IMG/VR virus record: IMGVR_UViG_3300045003_000097
Coordinates: 1 to 34,250 of that record
Reading direction: 5' to 3' (one strand)
Origin: a virus
DNA: 34,250 nt
Of this stretch, positions 21,086 through 28,412 are shown piece by piece. The notes below the pieces were generated by a model, which saw nothing but the letters and a program-made list of their open reading frames with translations, ran no database searches and had not been told where the DNA came from. How positions within the stretch are numbered: the stretch's first letter is position 1; each line of letters starts with the position of its first letter. Made by a program: the position numbers and the translations under genes.

Positions 21086-22225
21086 TCACGTTCCTTTCTG
21101 CTTTGGTTTTCTGCGGACCAGCTCCATACCGTAGTCGTCGTCTCCGACCCTCCTCACGATGCCGGGCCGGAGGCGGAGCCGGTTCCGCCTAAAGGGCGAG
21201 TAGTCCACCAGGTGGTGCCAGCGGTTGAACCGCCAGACTACCTTCACCACGTCCGGGTGCTGGTCCCGGAGGGACTCCGCGAAGGCCAGCCGGTGGTCAT
21301 CCGTCTTGTACACGGTGTCGGTGTTCCCGCCCTTCATGGCCCGGGCCCCCTTGCACCCGGCCGTGTCGAGCTTCCTCATGAGCAGGGCCCGGAAGAGCAA
21401 CGTGACGTACCCGTCCTTGAGGACCCTCAGGGACAGGTCCGTATCCTCGTTGTACTTCCCCCGCCAGCGGTAGGGCAGGGACGTGTCGATCAGGATGCAG
21501 GAGTAGACCCGGCTGTTGAGGAGGAAGGGGGACAGCCGCGGCTCCCGGTCCATGACAAAGCCCACGTGGTGGGGGCCGGCCAGGGCCACGTTCTCGTAGC
21601 GGTCCACGAAGTCCTCCATGGCCAGGAAGAACCTCCCCCCGTGTACGGACAGGCGGCGGTTCTGGGTAGTCCGGTAGAAGTTGCGGATATTGTCGTCAAC
21701 TACCCAGTGCCTCCTGTGGCCGTTCTCCCTGGCCCACTCCCAGATGAAGTTCCGGGCCGGGATCGAGCCCTGGCCCAGGTCGTGGAAGGGGAGCTTGACT
21801 ACCTTGTCCTTCCCCAAGTGGCGGCAGTACCTCTTGTACTCCGTTTCCTCCACGAAGAACCTGTGGCTGACCCCCAGGCGGTCCAGGGCCCTCCCGGTAG
21901 TCTGGCAGTCCCAGCGGCCCTTGCTGGGGATACAGACCGGGTAGCGGCTATCCGCCTTGGGGCCGTCCCAGTAGAACTCGCCGCCGGAGAGGACCCCCTG
22001 GTCCGGGTACCAGGCCGTGTCGGAGCGGGCCGTCACGCGGAGCCCGGTCACCCTCGCGAACTCCTCCACGTCCTCCTTGGTCATGAAGTTGACCGTGATC
22101 GCGTAGTTGGGCCGGGCGTTGCCCATGGCGAAGCTGGGCATCCCCCACCACTCGGTCCGCCAGTCCGGCTCCAGGTCCAGCAGGCCCATCCTCGGGGGGT
22201 GCGTCTTCCGGGGGGGAACCTCCAT
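21086..22225 (-). CDS. TET-associated-type GT-A glycosyltransferase, copy 1
   Basis: 379 aa from ATG 22225, after a tandem GGAGGTA repeat that supplies ribosome sites. Glycosyltransferase core: YPVCIPSKGR at 95-104, LGQGSIPARNFIWEW at 150-164, the metal-binding HWVVDDNI at 173-180, EDFVDRYENVALAGPH at 204-219, RWRGKYNEDTDLSLRVLKDGY at 253-273 (outline), GGNTDTVY and a WHHLVDY-type segment near 340. This matches the TAGT family described by Iyer and colleagues (2013) for phage base hypermodification, which is predicted to sugar-modify oxidised pyrimidines in DNA. Residues 1-90 form an extra module (ITVNFMTKEDVEEFARVTG). The closest relatives are the two copies downstream in the window; copy 3 has 60-70% identity by eye. 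Confidence 0.75.
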   Translation of the reverse strand: MEVPPRKTHPPRMGLLDLEPDWRTEWWGMPSFAMGNARPNYAITVNFMTKEDVEEFARVTGLRVTARSDTAWYPDQGVLSGGEFYWDGPKADSRYPVCIPSKGRWDCQTTGRALDRLGVSHRFFVEETEYKRYCRHLGKDKVVKLPFHDLGQGSIPARNFIWEWARENGHRRHWVVDDNIRNFYRTTQNRRLSVHGGRFFLAMEDFVDRYENVALAGPHHVGFVMDREPRLSPFLLNSRVYSCILIDTSLPYRWRGKYNEDTDLSLRVLKDGYVTLLFRALLMRKLDTAGCKGARAMKGGNTDTVYKTDDHRLAFAESLRDQHPDVVKVVWRFNRWHHLVDYSPFRRNRLRLRPGIVRRVGDDDYGMELVRRKPKQKGT

Positions 22226-22230
22226 AGTGC

Positions 22231-22260
22231 TCTACCTCCTACCTCCTACCTCCTACCTCT
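22231..22260 (-). repeat. tandem TAGGAGG repeat acting as multiple ribosome sites
   Basis: On the minus strand GGAGGTA is repeated about four times between the stop of the 188-aa gene and ATG 22225. Each unit contains a near-perfect Shine-Dalgarno sequence. Copy number could vary by slippage and tune expression of copy 1. Confidence 0.7.
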
Positions 22261-22825
22261 ACTTCCGGAAGCCGAACCCGACCGGCTTCTTCGTCCTCCG
22301 CCCCCGGTAGGCGTGCAGCTTGCGGGCAAGGCGGCCGGCCTTACCCAGGGTCGTCAGGGAGACCCAGACCCAGTTCCGGGCATACTCGGGGCCCCACCTC
22401 TCCCGGAAAGCCGCGAAAATCGCCTCAAACTCCGGGGTGTAGGGCAGCTGGTCCCTGGTCAGGGGCTGGGCGTCGTAGGCTTCCACGAGGTGGCGGACCA
22501 TGGCCGGGGACAGGTTCGAGCCGCGGGCCGGGCCCCGCCTCTTCCCGGAGGTCCTGATCTCCACCCCGCCGACCCGGTAGTGCTGCTTCCTCAGGTAGAG
22601 GCAGCGGTAGTAGACCCCGGCCTCCGTCCCCCAGGGGTGGCCGGGGTGGGCCGCCCGGTAGTCTATGGCCAGCTGCCCCAGGTCCGGGGCATAGGCCCAC
22701 CGCTCCGGGTCGCCGGGGATCTCGGCGGAGTAGACGGCCAGCCAGGCGTCGTCCCACCAGTGTCCTTCGGGATCTCGGGCCACGGGAGTCTTCTCCTTTC
22801 CACCTTCGCTGGTACGGCCGGTCAC
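22259..22825 (-). CDS. hypothetical protein inside the glycosyltransferase cluster (188 aa)
   Basis: GTG 22825 overlaps the stop of glycosyltransferase copy 2 (GTGA) with GGAAGGG before it, so the two are co-translated. Tryptophan- and tyrosine-rich N-terminal half (HWWDDAWLAVYSAEIPGDPERW, shown in part), no metal motif, no membrane span; C-terminus strongly basic (RGRRTKKPVGFGFRK), as in DNA-binding tails. Not recognised. Its place between two glycosyltransferases suggests a part in the same modification. Confidence 0.65.
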   Translation of the reverse strand: MTGRTSEGGKEKTPVARDPEGHWWDDAWLAVYSAEIPGDPERWAYAPDLGQLAIDYRAAHPGHPWGTEAGVYYRCLYLRKQHYRVGGVEIRTSGKRRGPARGSNLSPAMVRHLVEAYDAQPLTRDQLPYTPEFEAIFAAFRERWGPEYARNWVWVSLTTLGKAGRLARKLHAYRGRRTKKPVGFGFRK

Positions 22826-23952
22826 GAACCCTTCCGGACCAGCTCCATACCGTAGTCGTTATTCCCCTCCACCCTCACCACCCCCGGTCTAGGAACCAGC
22901 CGGTTCTTCGCGAACGGGGCATAGTTCACCTCATGGTGCCACCTGTTAAACTTCCAGACTACCTTTACTACGTCCGGGTGCTGCTCTCTTAAAGATTCGG
23001 CGAAGGCGAGACGGTAGTCCCCGGTATTGTAGACCGTATCCGTATTCCCGCCCTTCATAGGTTTGTTATTCCTAGACCCCGCCGTACCGGGTTTACACAT
23101 ACATAGGGCACGGAATAGAACGGTACAGTAGCCATCCTTGAGCAGGCGTAGGGATAAATCGGTATCCTCGTTATAACGGCCCCGCCACCTATAGGGGAGT
23201 AACGTATCGAGTAGAATAAAAGAGTATACCCTACTATTTAATAAGAATGGGGTAAGTCTCTGGTTCCGGTCCCGGACAAAGTTCCTATCGTGGGGCCCCG
23301 CCATAGCGACGTTCTCGTACCTATCCACGAAGTCCTCCATGGCCCGGAAGAAACCCCCGCCACGAACTAATAACTTCCGGTTATTCGTCGTCCGGCAGCA
23401 GTGTTTGATATTATCGTCCACTACCCAGTGCCTCCTGTACCCCCTCTCCTTACACCACTCCCAGATGAAGTTTCTAGCCGGTATGGAACCCTGTCCAAGA
23501 TCATGGAAGGGGAGTTTGACTACCTTCTCCTCTCCGAGATGCCGACAGTATTCCTCATACTCGGTCTCCTCCACGAAGAAGCGGTAGCCGACTCCGAGCC
23601 GGTCCAAAACTTTCCCGGTCAGCTGGCAGTCCCAGCGCCCCTTGCTGGGGATGCAGACGGGATACCTGGAGTCGGTCTTGGGTCCGTCCCAGTAGAACTC
23701 CTCTCTCGACAAAACTTCCTGATGGGGATACCAGGCCGAATTGGACTGAGTTCTAATTCTCAAACCGGCTACTCTAGAGAACTCTTCCATGTCCCCCTTC
23801 GTCATGAAGTTAATGGTTATCCGGTAGTTAGGTAGGGTATCTTCCATAGAGAAACTCGGCATCCCCCACCACTCGGTCCGCCAGTCAGGATCTATGCACA
23901 GGAACCCCCTGTCCCGGATATGTGACCTCTTCTTACGGGGGGGAACATCCAT
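22822..23952 (-). CDS. TET-associated-type GT-A glycosyltransferase, copy 2 (A/T-rich)
   Basis: 376 aa. It keeps all core motifs of copy 1: YPVCIPSKGR, LGQGSIPARNFIWEW, HWVVDDNI, the RWRG-YNEDTDLSLR-LKDGY block and GGNTDTVY. After VVDDNI it has KHCCRTTNN where the other copies have RNFYRT, a local change near the likely substrate site. Codons are clearly A/T-richer than in copies 1 and 3 (about 43% GC against 67% over a matching 60-base stretch, hand-counted), although the proteins are alike. ATG 23952 follows GGAAGAGGTAGG. Probably adds a sugar to a modified base in phage DNA; substrate unknown. Confidence 0.75.
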   Translation of the reverse strand: MDVPPRKKRSHIRDRGFLCIDPDWRTEWWGMPSFSMEDTLPNYRITINFMTKGDMEEFSRVAGLRIRTQSNSAWYPHQEVLSREEFYWDGPKTDSRYPVCIPSKGRWDCQLTGKVLDRLGVGYRFFVEETEYEEYCRHLGEEKVVKLPFHDLGQGSIPARNFIWEWCKERGYRRHWVVDDNIKHCCRTTNNRKLLVRGGGFFRAMEDFVDRYENVAMAGPHDRNFVRDRNQRLTPFLLNSRVYSFILLDTLLPYRWRGRYNEDTDLSLRLLKDGYCTVLFRALCMCKPGTAGSRNNKPMKGGNTDTVYNTGDYRLAFAESLREQHPDVVKVVWKFNRWHHEVNYAPFAKNRLVPRPGVVRVEGNNDYGMELVRKGS

Positions 23953-23961
23953 ACCGCAAAC

Positions 23962-25083
23962 CTACCTCTTCCGGACCAGCTCCATACCGTAGTCGTTCTC
24001 ACCTACTGTCCTCACGATACCCTCCCGGAGCCGCAGCCGGTTCCTCCGGAACGGTGCGTAGTCTACCTTGTGGTGCCAGCGGCCGAACCTCCACACCACC
24101 TCCACGCAGTCGGGGTGCTGGTCCCTCAGGGACTCCGCGAAGGCCCGCCGGTAGTCCCCGGTACTGTAGACCGTATCCGTGTTCCCGCCCCGCATGGGTC
24201 TCACGCCCCGGGAGCCGGCCGTGTCCGGCTTATCCATGCACAGGGCGTTAAAGAGTAGGGTCGCGTACCCGTCCTTGAGCAGGCGGAGGGACAGGTCCGT
24301 GTCCTCGTTGTAGCGGCCCCTCCACCTGTGGGGCAGAGAGGTGTCCAGGAGGATACAAGAGTAGACCCGGCTGTTGAGCAGGAAGGGGGACAGGCCCGGG
24401 TTCCGGTCGTCCACGAAGGCGATGTCGTGGGGGCCCGCCATGGCGACGTTCTCGTAGCGGTCCACGAAGTCCTCCATGGCCCGGAAGAACCCGCCCCCGC
24501 GGACCGTCAGCCTCCTGTTGCCGTTCGTCCGGTAGAAGTTACGGATGTTGTCGTCCACGACCCAGTGGCGTCCGTATCCCCTCTCCCTGCACCACTCCCA
24601 GATGAAATTTCTAGCTGGTATGGACCCCTGCCCTAAATCGTGAAAGGGGAGCTTAACCACCCTCTCCCGGCCGAGGCTAGAGAAGTAGTCCGCGTACTCC
24701 GTCTCCTCCACGAAGAACCTATAACTTACCCCGAGCCGGTCCAGGATCTTCCCGGTCAGCTGGCAGCCGGCCCGCCCCTTACTGGGGATGCAGACCGGGT
24801 ACTTAGAGTCAGTCTTCGGGCCGCCGTAGTAGAACTCTCCGGCCCGGAGCCGGTCCCGGGCCGGGTACCAGGCCGAGTCCGACTTCGCCGTCACCCGCAG
24901 GCCGGAAACCTCGGCGAACCGCTCCACGTCACCCCTAGTCATGAAGTTCACCGTGATAGAGTAGCCCGGCCGGGCGTCCCGCATGGAGAACGCGGGCATC
25001 CCCCACCAGTGCTTCCTCCAGTCCTGTTCCAGGTCGAGGAGGCCGGACGCCTTCGGGCGGATATCCTTCGGCGGGACCTCCAT
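23962..25083 (-). CDS. TET-associated-type GT-A glycosyltransferase, copy 3
   Basis: 373 aa from ATG 25083, two bases after the stop of the UDG-like gene, whose end supplies GGAGGGGG. The same core motifs as copies 1 and 2 are intact, including the DDN metal site and the NEDTDLSLRLLKDGY block, so all three look active. Differences cluster at residues 1-95 (FYYGGPKTDSKYP) and in the sugar- or base-contact loops. First of the three in transcription order, with GC-rich codons like its neighbours. Confidence 0.75.
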   Translation of the reverse strand: MEVPPKDIRPKASGLLDLEQDWRKHWWGMPAFSMRDARPGYSITVNFMTRGDVERFAEVSGLRVTAKSDSAWYPARDRLRAGEFYYGGPKTDSKYPVCIPSKGRAGCQLTGKILDRLGVSYRFFVEETEYADYFSSLGRERVVKLPFHDLGQGSIPARNFIWEWCRERGYGRHWVVDDNIRNFYRTNGNRRLTVRGGGFFRAMEDFVDRYENVAMAGPHDIAFVDDRNPGLSPFLLNSRVYSCILLDTSLPHRWRGRYNEDTDLSLRLLKDGYATLLFNALCMDKPDTAGSRGVRPMRGGNTDTVYSTGDYRRAFAESLRDQHPDCVEVVWRFGRWHHKVDYAPFRRNRLRLREGIVRTVGENDYGMELVRKR

Positions 25084-25084
25084 C

Positions 25085-25531
25085 CTACCTACCCCCTCCG
25101 CACCTGCCCAGCAGCTGCCCGACCTCCGGTACGAACTCCGCCACGGCTGCCCGGGCTCGGGCTATGTTATCGGGATCGTTCCACAGCCGGCACCGCCCGC
25201 TGGGGTGGGGCAGGACCAGGGCCCTCCGGCCCCAGGAGACCTCGAACGCGGCGAACGGCCGGAACGGTACCCGGAAGGCCCCGCACACCCGGGAGCCTAG
25301 CAGTACCAGCCGGGAGTCCCGGACGCGGGCGGCCGCCTCCCGGGCCGCCTCCGTACTCCACTCCCCCACCACCAGGTTGACCCGCCGGAAGCTCCCCAGG
25401 TAGGCCCTCCGGCCCATGCCCAGGATCGCCGCGGCCAGACGGTGGCCGGAGCACCCGGCCGGGTACGGGTACAGGGCGAAGCGGGGGTCCGGGGTCCGGG
25501 TATTCGACTCGCCCACCAGGGTGGCGTACAC
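25085..25531 (-). CDS. uracil-DNA glycosylase-superfamily protein
   Basis: 148 aa from GTG 25531, chosen because GAGGAGG sits at the csrA stop just upstream. LVGESN near residue 5-11 and LPHPSGRCRLWN near 110-122 occupy the places of motif 1 and motif 2 in the UDG superfamily; LAAAILGMGRRAYLGSF and VLLGSRVCGAF lie between, as in compact members of that fold. It lacks the family 1 and family 4 signature residues, so true uracil removal is not assured. UDG-superfamily proteins occur in predicted base-hypermodification clusters, which fits the neighbouring glycosyltransferases. It may recognise or process a modified base. Confidence 0.6.
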   Translation of the reverse strand: MYATLVGESNTRTPDPRFALYPYPAGCSGHRLAAAILGMGRRAYLGSFRRVNLVVGEWSTEAAREAAARVRDSRLVLLGSRVCGAFRVPFRPFAAFEVSWGRRALVLPHPSGRCRLWNDPDNIARARAAVAEFVPEVGQLLGRCGGGR

Positions 25532-25541
25532 GGGGACCTCC

Positions 25542-25721
25542 TCAGTCCTGCTCCGGGGCCGCCTGCTGCTGGAGATCGAAGACCTCCTGCCGCTGGACGG
25601 AGACGTCCCTGGGGGCGTCGATCCCCAGCTTGACCCTGCCGTCCCGAATTTCCAGGACCTCAATACTGATGTCGGGGCCGATGCGGATGCGCTCCCGGAC
25701 CCTCCGGCTCAAAACGAGCAT
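25542..25721 (-). CDS. csrA: CsrA-type RNA-binding regulator
   Basis: 59 aa, ATG 25721 with GGGAGG four bases upstream. Full-length match to CsrA: MLVLSRRVRERIRIG at 1-15, V30-K-L-G-I-D-A-P-R-D at 30-39, VSVQRQEVF at 40-48. The RNA-contact residues L4, R6 and R44 are kept. CsrA dimers bind GGA motifs, often over ribosome sites, and block or alter translation. In this window it may act on phage mRNAs that carry the GGAGAYGATTCC leader, on host mRNAs, or both. The 5' end lies within the last 13 bases of the FkbM-type gene, so its own ribosome site is in that coding sequence. Confidence 0.93.
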   Translation of the reverse strand: MLVLSRRVRERIRIGPDISIEVLEIRDGRVKLGIDAPRDVSVQRQEVFDLQQQAAPEQD

Positions 25722-26440
25722 GTTCCCTCCCCCCTCCCAAAAATTTTCCGGTAGCCGCACGCCAGGTTCGGGGCATACCACCCCCGGGGCAGGAAGAACA
25801 CGTCCGCCGCCCCGGTAGGCCGGTCGTGTCTCTCGACCATCCCGAACTTGTTCACCGCCCGGCCGTACCCGTACCCGGAGAGGAAGTCGAACACCTCCGC
25901 CCGGGAGGAGCCCCCCCGCCTTAGGTGGCCGTCAATTACCTCCACGGCCAGGAGGGGCCTGCACTCTTCCAGCAATCTGGTCGCCCCCCTCAGGACCGCC
26001 AGCTCTCCACCCTCCACGTCGATCTTGACCAGACCGACATCTCCGTCTAGGACCTCATCGAGTCGCTCAACCCGGACCTGCTCCCTCACCCCCCTGCCGG
26101 ACGCGGTCAGGTGGCCGGTCACGGTCCCGCCCCCGACGAACTCCCCGGAGCCGCGGTAGTCCGCCAGGGCGACGGCGTGGAGCACCACGTTGGGGAGGTT
26201 CGACGTATTCTCTTCTAAAGCCGCATAGTTAGCAGGGGACGGCTCGAAGGCGTAGACCCTCCGGGCCGTCCTCTCCGCCAGGAACCGCGTGACCTTCCCG
26301 ACGTTCGCGCCGACATCCGCGCAGGCCCGGGTCGGGTCAAAGATCAGGCCGAGGTAGGCGACGAAGCCCGGGTCATAGAGCTGCGGCCCCGGGCTGTTCC
26401 ACCCGTCCTTCTCGGGGAGCTTGTAGATCCTACGGCCCAC
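25709..26440 (-). CDS. FkbM-family methyltransferase
   Basis: 243 aa from GTG 26440, after AGGGGGG. SAM-binding motif ADVGANVGKVTRFLAE at 41-56, acidic strand end VYAFEPSPANY at about 66-76, then VKIDVEGGELAVLRGA near 138-153, the standard FkbM layout. The family methylates hydroxyls on sugars and related groups. Beside three glycosyltransferases it may methylate the added sugar. The tail (APNLACGYRKIFGRGEG) is basic. Start 13 bases after the preceding gene's stop. Confidence 0.85.
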   Translation of the reverse strand: MGRRIYKLPEKDGWNSPGPQLYDPGFVAYLGLIFDPTRACADVGANVGKVTRFLAERTARRVYAFEPSPANYAALEENTSNLPNVVLHAVALADYRGSGEFVGGGTVTGHLTASGRGVREQVRVERLDEVLDGDVGLVKIDVEGGELAVLRGATRLLEECRPLLAVEVIDGHLRRGGSSRAEVFDFLSGYGYGRAVNKFGMVERHDRPTGAADVFFLPRGWYAPNLACGYRKIFGRGEGTCSF

Positions 26441-26453
26441 CGCTCTACCCCCC

Positions 26454-27005
26454 TCACTTCCGCAGGGCCTCCAGCTCAGCCGCCTGCTCCCGGGTCAGCG
26501 GGGCCGGGCGGCCGTACTTCTCGGTCTTCCCGCCGCTCCACTCCGTCTGGAGGGTCTTGTCCCGGTGGAAGACCACCCCCAGCCCGGCCAGGGCCTTGCG
26601 GACCTCGTCCACGGACCAGCCCCTCTGGGCCATCCAGTGCACGACCCGCCGGGCGGAGTAGCCGAAGACCTTCAGGGAGGAGCGGCCCTCCCCGGCCTCC
26701 CCCTCCGGCTTCTGCTTCCCGGCTGCTCCCTTCTTCCGGCCGGACTTCTTCGGGTCCGCACCGTTCTCCCCGTCCGGGGGGGTGATGGTCAGCTCGATGG
26801 TCTGGCCCCTGTTCAGGGCGCTCGACACCTTTTTCAAAAGCTGCTTGTCCTCCGGGTCCTCCGGGGTCTTGCCCACGGCGTCCAGGATAGCCGCGAACCG
26901 CTCCCGGTTGTTCAGCTTGGCCAGGAGCTTCTTCTGGGTCCAGTCCTCCTCCTTGACGCCGATGCTCCGGAACATCTTCCGGACAGCCTTCTCGCTTACG
27001 TTCAT
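26454..27005 (-). CDS. possible nested gene (183 aa) inside the 486-aa ORF
   Basis: ATG 27005, in frame, is preceded by GGGAGAGGGAGGG about six bases upstream, a strong ribosome site following a Gly/Pro-rich linker. Its start MNVSEKAVRKMFRSIG matches the start of the polymerase, MGVSERVVRKVLRSIG. This supports a self-contained unit, made alone or as part of the longer protein. Confidence 0.45.
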   Translation of the reverse strand: MNVSEKAVRKMFRSIGVKEEDWTQKKLLAKLNNRERFAAILDAVGKTPEDPEDKQLLKKVSSALNRGQTIELTITPPDGENGADPKKSGRKKGAAGKQKPEGEAGEGRSSLKVFGYSARRVVHWMAQRGWSVDEVRKALAGLGVVFHRDKTLQTEWSGGKTEKYGRPAPLTREQAAELEALRK

Positions 27006-27914
27006 GGTCGTCCCTCCCTCTCCCTTCGGGGTTTCCTCTCCTCCGGGGGAACCGCTCCCCGCGGACTCCCCGTTATTATCGGGAGGGGCTGCCGGATTTT
27101 CTACGGGAACTACACCGGATTCCGGCTTGTCCCCGTGCTCCGCCCGGGGCCGCCTGTGGAGGCCGTTCTCCCGGGCCTCCCGGACTACCTCCTTACCGTT
27201 GCCCGCGGGGGGGGCCTCCGGGTGGTGCTGGGCGTGGTAGATCTCCACGGCTGCCACGGCGGCCTCCAGGGTGCGGAGGTTATTGTCGATCTCCCGCTCC
27301 TTCGCCCCGGGGGCGTCGATCCGGGCCGTGGCCAGGAAGCGGGGCTCGGGACCCCCCACCCGGTAGACCTTGTATCCGTGGGCCTGATCCTCCCACACGT
27401 GGTAACGGGTGCCGTTGGACAGCTCCCCGGAGTGGGGCTGGCCCAGCCGGACAGCCTTGCTCCCCTGGAGGGCCAGGTTCTTGGCATATTCGGACGCCTT
27501 CGCCAGCCCGGCCAGGGTGACGTCGGCCGGGACCAGCCCGGCCTCTGCGAGGATCTCCGGGTAGTTGGCCCACGCGGGGAGGTTGGCCCCGTGCTGGGCG
27601 ATGAGCCGGTTCAGGGTGTCCTGGACGGCCCTCTTGTGATGTTTCTTCGTGGAGGCCGGGGCATACCCACCGTTGGAGTTGCCGGGCCGGTAGACGGGTT
27701 GGGCGGGAGGAACAATCGTGGACGGGGACCCCATTGTACCCTCGGTACTTGCTAGCTCCGGGGGAACTGCCCCCGGGTCAGGGGCCGGGGCTCCGTCGCC
27801 CTGGCCCGATGCCTCGCTCGGATTCAGGACGGTAGTTTCCTCCTGGGGACTGGTTAGCTTCTCCACGGCTCCTGCTTTGGAGCCGGAGGATGACCTGGTA
27901 CGCTTCTTACCCAT
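26454..27914 (-). CDS. large two-part hypothetical protein with possible DNA-binding C-terminus (486 aa)
   Basis: ATG 27914 follows GGAGACGATTCCC. Residues 1-95 are low-complexity and basic at the start (KKRTRSSSGSK); 95-235 look folded (HHKRAVQDTLNRLIAQHG, then beta-rich KVYRVGGPEPRFLATARID). A disordered linker follows to about 303. The C-terminal 183 aa start with MNVSEKAVRKMFRSIG and end in a segment like a winged helix (RRVVHWMAQRGWSVDEVRKAL). The C-terminal part may be made separately from ATG 27005. Not recognised as a known family. Opens the modification block in the direction of transcription. Confidence 0.6.
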   Translation of the reverse strand: MGKKRTRSSSGSKAGAVEKLTSPQEETTVLNPSEASGQGDGAPAPDPGAVPPELASTEGTMGSPSTIVPPAQPVYRPGNSNGGYAPASTKKHHKRAVQDTLNRLIAQHGANLPAWANYPEILAEAGLVPADVTLAGLAKASEYAKNLALQGSKAVRLGQPHSGELSNGTRYHVWEDQAHGYKVYRVGGPEPRFLATARIDAPGAKEREIDNNLRTLEAAVAAVEIYHAQHHPEAPPAGNGKEVVREARENGLHRRPRAEHGDKPESGVVPVENPAAPPDNNGESAGSGSPGGEETPKGEGGTTMNVSEKAVRKMFRSIGVKEEDWTQKKLLAKLNNRERFAAILDAVGKTPEDPEDKQLLKKVSSALNRGQTIELTITPPDGENGADPKKSGRKKGAAGKQKPEGEAGEGRSSLKVFGYSARRVVHWMAQRGWSVDEVRKALAGLGVVFHRDKTLQTEWSGGKTEKYGRPAPLTREQAAELEALRK

Positions 27915-27950
27915 GGGAATCGTCTCCTTCGTCAGAAAGGAATCATCTCC
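27915..27950 (-). promoter_or_regulatory. double GGAGAYGATTCC leader before the 486-aa gene
   Basis: Two copies: GGAGATGATTCC (27939-27950) and GGAGACGATTCC (27916-27927), the second ending two bases before ATG 27914 and containing the ribosome site. Each has GGA and TCC ends able to pair. GGA-to-GGA distance is 23 bases, compatible with a CsrA dimer binding both (inference). Confidence 0.6.
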
Positions 27951-28046
27951 GGGGAGGGATAGAGGTCCGGCTACTTCGCCGGCCCCCGTCCCATCCCCTT
28001 CCTAGTTAGTCGGTTTGGTCGGGGAAAAATATTTCTGAAACCCTAC

Positions 28047-28412
28047 TCAGAAGAAACGGGGGTTATCAACTGTTCCGTAATTAGCCCACTCGGGAGGATA
28101 GGGGAGGCGCCTACTCTCCTCTTCAACTTCGGCGGCCGTGGTGTCGGCCCCGTCCGTCTGGGCATCCCTCCGGCCCCCGTACCGCTTCCCCACCTCCTCC
28201 CGGAACCTGGCGGCCGAGCGGAAGGTAGTCATCCGGCCGGTCAGCAGATTAGTCACGTCAAAAACCGTGATCAGGGGCTTGACCCGACCCCTTCGGTCCG
28301 TAATTGACCCGGAAGAACTGGCCTCCCGAATCCGGTCTACCCGAACGGATACCAGCCGGCCGCTCACCTTAGCCACGTAGACCCCGCCCACCTTGATCTC
28401 ATTTTTCTTCAC
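28047..28412 (-). CDS. hypothetical protein with SH3-like beta core (121 aa)
   Basis: GTG 28412 in the leader GGAGACGATTCCCGTG. VGGVYVAKVSGRLVSVRVDRI and ITVFDVTNLLTGRMTTFRSAARF (in outline) form a beta-barrel-like core, as in small phage proteins of similar size; the tail is acidic. Upstream in-frame codons add Arg-rich sequence and are not used. Overlaps the preceding gene by 14 bases. Confidence 0.6.
   Translation of the reverse strand: MKKNEIKVGGVYVAKVSGRLVSVRVDRIREASSSGSITDRRGRVKPLITVFDVTNLLTGRMTTFRSAARFREEVGKRYGGRRDAQTDGADTTAAEVEEESRRLPYPPEWANYGTVDNPRFF

Noticed and set aside
21212-22855. 547-codon plus-strand ORF
   Set aside because: Antisense shadow of glycosyltransferase copy 1; Val/Pro/Gly-rich and without motifs.
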